Origin: Cyclobacteriaceae bacterium
GTDB taxonomy: Bacteria > Bacteroidota > Bacteroidia > Cytophagales > Cyclobacteriaceae
Direction: 5' to 3'
NCBI GenBank assembly: GCA_009885605.1
Contig: VFKK01000061.1
Span: 1 to 22,337 of the forward strand
Length of the DNA stretch: 22,337 nucleotides
This document shows, piece after piece, positions 17,021-22,337 of the stretch (position 1 is the first letter of the stretch; every line of letters begins with the position of its first letter). The position numbers and the translations under genes were made by a program. The notes below the pieces were generated by a model. The model worked only from the letters and a program-made list of their open reading frames with translations. It did not search any database and had not been told where the DNA came from.

Positions 17021-17050
17021 GAAAGCCACCCATCGGGTGGCTTTCCTATT
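17021..17050. terminator. Strong terminator between gltD and the convergent Spy-like gene
   Basis: An 11-bp stem GAAAGCCACCC (17021-17031) / GGGTGGCTTTC (17035-17045) with a 3-base loop is followed by CTATTTTT. On the minus strand it is followed by TGTTTTC, so it may also serve the convergent gene ending at 17064. Confidence 0.85.
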
Positions 17051-17063
17051 TTTACCTGACAGA

Positions 17064-17459
17064 TTATTTACCGTCCCGATGCCCTTTTCTACCTATTTCA
17101 CCTCTAGGATGAACTTCTCCTCCCGGTCGGCCTTTTCGTTGTTCTTGCCGCTCATCTTTTAACTCAACCCATTTTGCCTTTTGATCCTCAGACAGGACAG
17201 ATTGGATTCTAGCTTCATGTTCTTTTTGTTCCTTTTTTCTGGCTTCCATTTCGGCTTCTCTTTTCTTGGCATATTCCATATTAATTGCCAAGACTTGTTT
17301 TTTCTGTGCTTCACTCAACTGAAGTTCTGTAGCCAGCCTCTCAGTCATTTGTTTTGCTCTTTCTTCCGAATTGGGTTTTTCTCCGCCTTTTCCTTGCTGC
17401 GCAAAAGTGCTCAAGCTGATCATAACCATAATGCCTGAAGCGATTATCAATTTTTTCAT
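17064..17459 (-). CDS. Small exported Spy/CpxP-like protein (Lys/Glu-rich helical)
   Basis: This 131-aa protein has a signal peptide (LIIASGIMVMISLSTFAQ, cleavage after about residue 21). A long, highly charged helical part (about 30-105) follows, with motifs such as LQLSEAQKKQVLAINMEYAK and VLSEDQKAKWVELKDE that resemble the repeated LTxxQ-like motif of Spy/CpxP periplasmic proteins. The C-terminal tail is Gly/Arg/His-rich (GRKGHRDGK). Spy-like proteins are ATP-independent chaperones or stress-response proteins in the periplasm. Such small proteins are common in Bacteroidota, but a specific role is not established here. It converges with gltD. No close neighbour shares its operon, since ndh starts and ends further upstream on the same strand with an 85-bp gap. 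Confidence 0.75.
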   Translation of the reverse strand: MKKLIIASGIMVMISLSTFAQQGKGGEKPNSEERAKQMTERLATELQLSEAQKKQVLAINMEYAKKREAEMEARKKEQKEHEARIQSVLSEDQKAKWVELKDERQEQRKGRPGGEVHPRGEIGRKGHRDGK

Positions 17460-17544
17460 GCTGTTTTTGTTTTAGTTTCAAGGGTTAGACCAGGTTCGTA
17501 CATTTCGGTTTAATACTTGCCAATTAGTTATTTGTTAACAAATC

Positions 17545-18885
17545 TTAATCGGTTGTCTTTTGCTCAATCGGCTCCTTCCTTTCACTTGCTCTCACATATC
17601 TTGGCTTGATTAAAAGGCGCAGACTTGGATCAAAACTTAGGTAATTCCATGACCAGTTAAGAAAGATGAAAAGCTTGTTCTTTACTCCCAGGATTGCCAT
17701 TAGGTGGACTAAGAGCCACGTAAGCCAGGCAAAAAATCCCTGAAACTTAAAAAATGGAAGATCCACTACTGCAAGTTTTCTGCCCACTGTAGCCATTGAA
17801 CCGAGGTCTTTGTAGCGAAAAGGCTTCCTTGGCTGCCCTTTTTTATCTCTCAATAGGTTTTTGGCAAGATTTTCAGCTTGCTGCAACGCTGTCTGAGCCA
17901 CTTGTGGATGACCTCTCGGAAAACGGTCTTCTTTCAAAAGACTACCATCTCCCAGAACAAAGACATTGGACATTCCGGTTACTTCCGAAAACTCGTCTAC
18001 CAAAATCCGCCCGTTGGGAGCAAACATTTCATCTGAAAATCCCCCAATTTTATTTGGTTTGATCCCTGCCGCCCAAAGGAGGGTATCTGTCTCCAGTATT
18101 TCCCCTCCTTCCAAACTGACGACCTTGCCATTGTAATCTTTAACTTTTGTCTCCACCATGACTTCAACTCCCAGCTTCGTGAGATAATCCAAGGCATGCT
18201 CTTGAGCCTCTTTGGACATCGTGCCCAGCAATGCAGGACCGGCTTCGATCAGCACCACTTTCATATTCTTAAAGCTAAGTTCCGGGTAGTCTTTTGGGAA
18301 AACGTTATTTCTCAGCTCTGCCATTGCCCCAGCCAGCTCCACACCAGTAGGTCCCCCACCCACAATGACCATATTCATCAAAGATTTTCGATCCTCCATC
18401 CGTTCGATATTGACAGCACGCTCGTAGTTGGAGATGATTTTATTTCGAATGTAAAGTGCTTCGGAAACCGTTTTCATCGGGGAGGCAAAATGCTCAATGG
18501 TCTCGGACCCAAAATAATTGGTATCAGCCCCCAATGCCAGCACGAGGTAATCGTAATCTAAAAAACCCATGTCGGTAAAAACCCGCTTTCGGTCAGCGTC
18601 CAGCCTGGCTACTTCAGCCATCCGGAAAGTTACATTCTTAGAGTTGTGAAAAATCTTCCGGAGCGGAAAAGAGATTGCACTGGGTTCCAGCCCAGCGGTA
18701 GCAACTTGATAGAAGAGTGGTTGAAATTGATGAAAATTATTCTTGTCTAAAAGTATGACCTGAAAAGGCTGGTTTTTAAGATTCCTAGCCAATTTCAAGC
18801 CTGCAAATCCAGCTCCCAAGATCACAAGTTTAGGCAAGTCAGATTTTGGAAGGTTGGGAATTGGCTTTTGATGAATTTCTGACAT
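17545..18885 (-). CDS. ndh: Type II NADH dehydrogenase (NDH-2), FAD-dependent
   Basis: This 446-aa flavoprotein moves electrons from NADH to quinone without pumping protons, at the inner face of the cytoplasmic membrane. The N-terminal FAD-binding motif is LVILGAGFAGLKLARNL (about 20-36), followed by the quinone-site-like segment FHQFQPLFYQVATAGLEPS typical of NDH-2. The NADH-binding motif is MVIVGGGPTGVELAGAMAEL (about 170-189). The second FAD motif is NVFVLGDGSLL. The C-terminus has hydrophobic stretches (FFAWLTWLLVHLMAILGV; LFIFLNWSWNYLSF) that anchor it to the membrane. Length and motifs are normal. Its start is 139 bp from the divergent yebC start. An NAD(P)H:quinone role is firm at family level; exact NADH specificity is assumed. 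Confidence 0.93.
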   Translation of the reverse strand: MSEIHQKPIPNLPKSDLPKLVILGAGFAGLKLARNLKNQPFQVILLDKNNFHQFQPLFYQVATAGLEPSAISFPLRKIFHNSKNVTFRMAEVARLDADRKRVFTDMGFLDYDYLVLALGADTNYFGSETIEHFASPMKTVSEALYIRNKIISNYERAVNIERMEDRKSLMNMVIVGGGPTGVELAGAMAELRNNVFPKDYPELSFKNMKVVLIEAGPALLGTMSKEAQEHALDYLTKLGVEVMVETKVKDYNGKVVSLEGGEILETDTLLWAAGIKPNKIGGFSDEMFAPNGRILVDEFSEVTGMSNVFVLGDGSLLKEDRFPRGHPQVAQTALQQAENLAKNLLRDKKGQPRKPFRYKDLGSMATVGRKLAVVDLPFFKFQGFFAWLTWLLVHLMAILGVKNKLFIFLNWSWNYLSFDPSLRLLIKPRYVRASERKEPIEQKTTD

Positions 18886-19024
18886 AGCGAATTGTTTTTT
18901 GCACTAACGGAAAATAATATTCGGAAGACAGAATTGAACGGATAAAATCTAAAAAACAGGAGTTGATTGTGATTCCATCCGAATGAAAAGATTTACTATT
19001 TTTACCCCCCAATCAAAGAACACC

Positions 19025-19732
19025 ATGGGAAGAGCTTTTGAATTCCGGAAGGAGAGAAAATTCAAGCGTTGGGACAAAATGTCCAAAGTATTTACGCGAC
19101 TGGGTAAGGAAATAGTTATGGCCGTAAAATCCGGCGGACCCGACCCGGCAAGTAATACCAAGCTCCGAACAGTCATCCAAAATGCCAAAGGTGCTTCCAT
19201 GCCAAAGGACAGAATCGAAGCTGCAATCAAAAGAGCCTCGAACAAGGATGAAAAAGATTACGAAGAAATTGTCTACGAATGTTACGGCCCATTTGGCGTG
19301 GCAATGATCGTAGAGACCTCTACTGATAATATCAACCGAACGGTCGCAAACATTCGTAGCTACTTTACTAAAGCAGGTGGTACTTTGAGCACTACTGGAT
19401 CTGTAAGCTTCATGTTTGACAGAAAAGCTGTGTTTCGTTTTGCAAAAGGGAACTTCAACGTAGAAGATCTGGAGCTTGAATTGATTGATTTTGGACTTTC
19501 AGAAATAGATGAAAACGAAGGAGAGATTTTTGTTTACACAGAATTCGAGGACTTTGGAACGATGCAAAAAGTGCTTGAAGAGCGTGGAATAGAAATAATT
19601 AGTGCGGATTTTCAGCGATTCCCAACTACTTTAACCGAGCTCACAGAAGAGCAGGAGGAAATCATCCTTAAACTAATCGACCGATTAGATGAGGACGATG
19701 ATGTCAATCACGTTTTCACCAATATGGCCTAG
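19025..19732 (+). CDS. yebC: YebC/PmpR-family regulator or translation factor
   Basis: From the ATG at 19025 the protein has 235 aa and starts MGRAFEFRKERKFKRWDKM, the usual start of this family. An upstream in-frame ATG at 18983 would add 14 residues (MKRFTIFTPQSKNT) with no family match, and it lies across a -7-like TATTTTTA, so it is rejected. Conserved parts include RLGKEIVMAVKSGGPDP, GASMPKDRIEAAIKRA and YECYGPFGVAMIVE in the N-terminal and middle domains. The acidic C-terminal domain ends RLDEDDDVNHVFTNMA. Members were described as DNA-binding regulators; more recent work links the family to relief of ribosome stalling. Which applies here is unknown. A terminator begins inside the last codons. 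Confidence 0.94.
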   Translation: MGRAFEFRKERKFKRWDKMSKVFTRLGKEIVMAVKSGGPDPASNTKLRTVIQNAKGASMPKDRIEAAIKRASNKDEKDYEEIVYECYGPFGVAMIVETSTDNINRTVANIRSYFTKAGGTLSTTGSVSFMFDRKAVFRFAKGNFNVEDLELELIDFGLSEIDENEGEIFVYTEFEDFGTMQKVLEERGIEIISADFQRFPTTLTELTEEQEEIILKLIDRLDEDDDVNHVFTNMA

Positions 19733-19753
19733 GCGCGAGCCGGGTCTTTTTTT
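19728..19753 (+). terminator. Terminator overlapping the yebC stop and abutting the next start codon
   Basis: CCT and GGC (19728-19734, bulged A) pair with GCC and GGG (19739-19744) around the GNRA-type loop GCGA. TCTTTTTTT follows up to 19753. The yebC stop (19730-19732) is in the 5' arm, and the ATG of the next gene is the first base after the T tract. Confidence 0.6.
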
Positions 19754-20332
19754 ATGAATTTTCCAAAAAGAGTAAATTTCCAATCTTCAGCTGCTTCTAC
19801 GGACAAATCACTTATCATCGTGGGAAGTAAAAACCCTGTTAAGTTAGATTGTACCAATGAAGCTTTCTCGCTGGCCTTTTCCACAGAATTCCTAGTCAAC
19901 GGAGTAAATGCAGCATCCCAAGTTTCGGAGCAGCCAATTGGAGATGCAGAAACTATCTTGGGTGCTATCAATCGAGTCAAAAATGCTAAAATGGCTTTCC
20001 CTGAAGCGGATTATTGGATTGGAATCGAAGGAGGAATTGAAAATGATGAATTTGGAATGAATGCTTTCGCCTGGATTTACATAGAAAATAAATCAGGTCT
20101 GAGCGGGAAGGCAAAAACCGGTACGTTCTATCTTCCCAAAGGAATTACGAACCTTATTAATTCAGGGATGGAACTTGGACATGCAGATGATCAATTTTTT
20201 GCAAAAGAAAACTCAAAGCAGCAAGGCGGATCAGTTGGGATTCTTACTCATGGAGTGGTGGATAGGAAGGCCTACTACACTCAGGCTATCATCTTGGCGT
20301 TGATTCCTTTTCTCAATAAAAATCTATTTTAA
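19754..20332 (+). CDS. yjjX: Inosine/xanthosine triphosphatase (YjjX family)
   Basis: This 192-aa enzyme hydrolyses non-canonical purine nucleoside triphosphates (ITP, XTP) so they are not built into RNA or DNA. Family signatures are VGSKNPVK (23-30), VSEQPIGDAETILGAINR (57-74), YWIGIEGGIEND (87-98), GMELGHADDQFF and GGSVGILTHGVVDRKAYYTQ. Only the first about 18 residues (MNFPKRVNFQSSAASTDK) precede the core, longer than in E. coli YjjX. No other good start is visible before the conserved part. The ATG directly follows the T tract of the yebC terminator, so expression may rely on readthrough from yebC. It is separate from the ITPase HAM1/RdgB type by motif. The fit to YjjX is good across the whole length. 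Confidence 0.9.
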   Translation: MNFPKRVNFQSSAASTDKSLIIVGSKNPVKLDCTNEAFSLAFSTEFLVNGVNAASQVSEQPIGDAETILGAINRVKNAKMAFPEADYWIGIEGGIENDEFGMNAFAWIYIENKSGLSGKAKTGTFYLPKGITNLINSGMELGHADDQFFAKENSKQQGGSVGILTHGVVDRKAYYTQAIILALIPFLNKNLF

Positions 20333-20340
20333 ACCTAATC

Positions 20341-20364
20341 ATTTCTATAAAAAATTTCTATAAA
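20341..20364. repeat. Tandem direct repeat of 11 bases in the yjjX 3' spacer
   Basis: ATTTCTATAAA occurs at 20341-20351 and 20354-20364, a 13-base period, in an AT-rich 162-bp spacer without a gene. Low sequence complexity makes chance possible. Confidence 0.35.
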
Positions 20365-20494
20365 GTAAATCCCTTTATAAAAATTATTCTTGATGATTGG
20401 AAAATTGAATTTTAATCCTTTGCTTTAAATAATAGCTCGTTTTTACACAAAAAAGAAATTTCATTGTCAAAAGTTGGTTCAATCACCCCTGTTT

Positions 20495-21508
20495 TCAACT
20501 ATTGATTAAACCTCCCACGGGGGGTTTATTTTTTTGGTTTTGCAAAAAATCACGAAGAGCTTTTCTCCAATCCGGATTCGCATCCCAGAAAGGCCCAATG
20601 TACAATTCGTCCCTTACCAAAAACTTGATATAGTATTTAACCACGATACGAGAAGGATCTGCAAGGCCTGTCGGATCCAAGCCCAGACTTTTCATTAAAT
20701 CAGCCTCCCTTCCTTCCACTTTCATCAAGACAAACTGAATTTTGTTACTAATAAGCTCCGCATCGGGCTTGGCTTCAGTAAGCCATTCAGTTTGATAAGG
20801 GTACTCCTGTTCCAAAATCTGCTGAATTCCTGACTTTTGAGCTACTTGTTCTGCAAGAATTGCCTCCTGAGATTTCCCATATAAATCATATCTGAAATAA
20901 CTCAGAAACCCCGACTGTGCAGAAGAACCTTCAATCGGAATACCCAACTTAAAAATTTCCAGGTTAAGTGGGTTTCTTGGTAGGAATCGCAGGGATGAAA
21001 CTGCTTCTTGTGTACTAATTCGGGGAAATTCCGCAACATCTATGACCAATAAATTTTTGAACTTTCTGCCGGTTCCAAGGCCAGCAAATAGCTCAGAAGC
21101 TGTGGGAACATCAATACCGCTGACTCCAAAAAGTGCAGTCGAATTGATCATTTTTCCATCTCCGCTAAATGCCCCTACGTGAATACTCACCTCAGACTTT
21201 TTGCGAGTGACGAAAACGATATTTTTAACCTCCCTCTGTAAAAAAGCCTTGGCATAATCTGCCTGAATTTCTTCCGAAAGGGTCACCTGTTCCAATTCAA
21301 AATAAGCAACCGGATCTGCCCCAGCTTTCACCAATGCCATGTGAACACTATCTGATAATTGCTGCCAAGTCATTGAAGGTCTGGCCCCGGGATCATTAGA
21401 AACCATGACTATAGACTTGCCTTCAAAAAAAGTTTCCGGCAAATTCCCCTGAGAAGAGGCGGAAAAATGAATCCAAAAAAGACCAAAAAAGAAAAAGAGA
21501 TGTTTCAT
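20495..21508 (-). CDS. Secreted protein of unknown function
   Basis: The likely start is the ATG at 21508, giving 337 aa, because a signal peptide follows directly (MKHLFFFFGLFWIHFSASSQ). A longer frame from 21562 would add 18 polar residues before it and extend toward the divergent gene, so it is less likely. The mature protein mixes strands and helices, with IVMVSNDPG, a hydrophobic strand KNLLVIDVAEFPRIS in the middle, and WDANPDWRKALRDFLQ near the end. I recognise no domain or catalytic motif. It has no repeats and no lipobox, so it is probably a soluble periplasmic or secreted protein. It is divergent from the M28 peptidase with 74 bp between the starts. A plus-strand terminator hairpin lies inside its last codons. 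Confidence 0.75.
   Translation of the reverse strand: MKHLFFFFGLFWIHFSASSQGNLPETFFEGKSIVMVSNDPGARPSMTWQQLSDSVHMALVKAGADPVAYFELEQVTLSEEIQADYAKAFLQREVKNIVFVTRKKSEVSIHVGAFSGDGKMINSTALFGVSGIDVPTASELFAGLGTGRKFKNLLVIDVAEFPRISTQEAVSSLRFLPRNPLNLEIFKLGIPIEGSSAQSGFLSYFRYDLYGKSQEAILAEQVAQKSGIQQILEQEYPYQTEWLTEAKPDAELISNKIQFVLMKVEGREADLMKSLGLDPTGLADPSRIVVKYYIKFLVRDELYIGPFWDANPDWRKALRDFLQNQKNKPPVGGLINS
20507..20535 (+). terminator. Plus-strand terminator inside the 3' end of the minus-strand gene
   Basis: TAAACCTCC (20507-20515) pairs with GGGGGTTTA (20520-20528), with one G-T pair and a 4-base loop. T7 follows. It points toward plus-strand transcripts from yjjX, about 175 bp after that stop, and lies in the coding sequence of the convergent gene. 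Confidence 0.72.
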
Positions 21509-21582
21509 GAATTCGGATGGGTAATTCGATTCCCTTAGCTTAGTATTTTCACGAATATACATAACGCAAAATATAACCCCAG

Positions 21583-22337
21583 ATGCAATTAACTTTCAAG
21601 ACAATTTTTACAAGTATTTTATTTTTTACCCTTGCGATTGCAAGTGGCCAGACAATTGACAACGATAAATTACTTCTTCACCTTGAATACCTTTCTTCAG
21701 ATGAGCTAAAAGGGAGAGAAACATTAAGCGATGGAAATATAAAAGCCAGAAAATATCTGGTCAATTATTTCAGCACGCTTGGGCTGGAAACACAGTATCC
21801 GGACTTTCAACAAAAATTTACCTTCGAAAACCGACGGGGGAAAAAAATTTACGAAGATGCAATAAATGTAATTGGGTTCGTAGCCGGCAAAAGTTCCCGT
21901 AAACTGATTGTAATCACCGCGCACTATGATCACCTCGGGGTAGGCAAAAAAGATAATTCAGGGGATTCAATTTACAATGGGGCAGATGACAACGCTTCCG
22001 GGACGGCCACTTTGCTCGCCCTTGCAGAGTATTTTTCCAAAAACCGACCAGAGCATAGTCTTATATTTGCTGCATTGGATGCAGAGGAGATGGGCCTCCA
22101 AGGAGCAAAAGCCCTAGTGCTTGATTTCCCTTTTCCGCTGGATCAGATTCTTGTAAATATTAATATGGACATGGTTTCACGAAATGACGACGGTGAAATC
22201 TACGCCTCTGGTACTCATCAGAATCCACATCTGAAGCCCATCTTGGAAAAAGCGTCCAAAGGACAAATCCCAAAGCTGCTGTTTGGACATGATACTCCAA
22301 ATACTGGTTCAAACAATTGGACCCAATCTTCGGATCA
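21583..22337 (+). CDS. M28-family zinc metallopeptidase, N-terminal part (3' end outside window)
   Basis: The ORF starts at ATG 21583 and runs off the window after 251 complete residues. A signal peptide (FKTIFTSILFFTLAIASG) is followed by a typical M28 aminopeptidase domain. Expected zinc ligands and active-site residues are H114 in ITAHYDHLG, D135 in NGADDNASG, the pair E168/E169 in DAEEMGLQG, and D196 in NINMDM. The sequence ends at SSD followed by CA, so the next residue is His or Gln; the family's last zinc ligand His (SDH) is expected there. It probably acts in the periplasm or outside the cell as an aminopeptidase. It is divergent from the unknown secreted protein. Substrate cannot be told from the visible part. 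Confidence 0.92.
   Translation, partial: MQLTFKTIFTSILFFTLAIASGQTIDNDKLLLHLEYLSSDELKGRETLSDGNIKARKYLVNYFSTLGLETQYPDFQQKFTFENRRGKKIYEDAINVIGFVAGKSSRKLIVITAHYDHLGVGKKDNSGDSIYNGADDNASGTATLLALAEYFSKNRPEHSLIFAALDAEEMGLQGAKALVLDFPFPLDQILVNINMDMVSRNDDGEIYASGTHQNPHLKPILEKASKGQIPKLLFGHDTPNTGSNNWTQSSD

Noticed and set aside
18983..19024. Upstream ATG for yebC adding 14 residues
   Set aside because: The added residues do not resemble the family, and they overlap a promoter-like stretch; the family normally begins MGRAFEFRK.
21509..21562. Upstream start for the secreted protein
   Set aside because: It puts 18 polar residues before a clear signal peptide and runs into the divergent promoter region.
1..22337. 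tRNA, rRNA, IS element, CRISPR, phage or defence genes
   Set aside because: None was seen in reading either strand; the genes are housekeeping or envelope type.

Overview
The window is a typical chromosomal stretch from a member of the Bacteroidota, most likely Cytophagales/Cyclobacteriaceae (Algoriphagus-like). The phylum call rests on several things: a GldE homologue beside ssb and mutY, a LytS/LytTR pair next to a TonB-dependent receptor, a 29-residue Lys/Arg-rich AURKAIP1/COX24-like protein, little visible Shine-Dalgarno sequence before the genes, and exact matches to the Bacteroidota -7 promoter element TAnnTTTG. The family-level placement is inference only.

Layout. (1) 1-1410: the 3' end of a TonB-dependent receptor gene, then a small exported helical-repeat protein, closed by a terminator. 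(2) 1452-4573: a LytS-type histidine kinase and a LytTR response regulator with overlapping ORFs, then a multi-pass membrane protein gene split by a frameshift at a run of seven T, ending at a bidirectional terminator. (3) 4554-7465, minus strand: a probable operon read HU DNA-binding protein, membrane-anchored TPR protein, 29-aa basic protein, ribonuclease G. (4) 7532-10650, plus strand: divergent promoter region, mutY, ssb, gldE. (5) 10660-16966: an AT-rich leader of about 340 bp, then gltB and gltD, the two glutamate synthase subunits. (6) 17064-18885, minus strand: a small exported Spy-like protein and a type II NADH dehydrogenase. (7) 19025-20332, plus strand: yebC and a YjjX-type inosine/xanthosine triphosphatase, separated by a terminator that touches both genes. 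(8) 20495-22337: an unrecognised secreted protein (minus), divergent from an M28 family metallopeptidase gene cut by the window end.

How the genes relate. Most are housekeeping: DNA repair and protection (mutY, ssb, HU, yjjX), RNA processing and translation (rng, the 29-aa protein, yebC), ammonia assimilation (gltBD) and respiration (ndh). The first 4.5 kb looks like an envelope module in which uptake, sensing and an unknown membrane protein sit together. No tRNA, rRNA, IS element, CRISPR array, prophage or obvious defence system was seen, and no clear new system emerges. The items most worth a second look are the frameshifted membrane gene, the very small ribosome-type protein gene, the hairpins placed on stop codons, and gldE without gldD.
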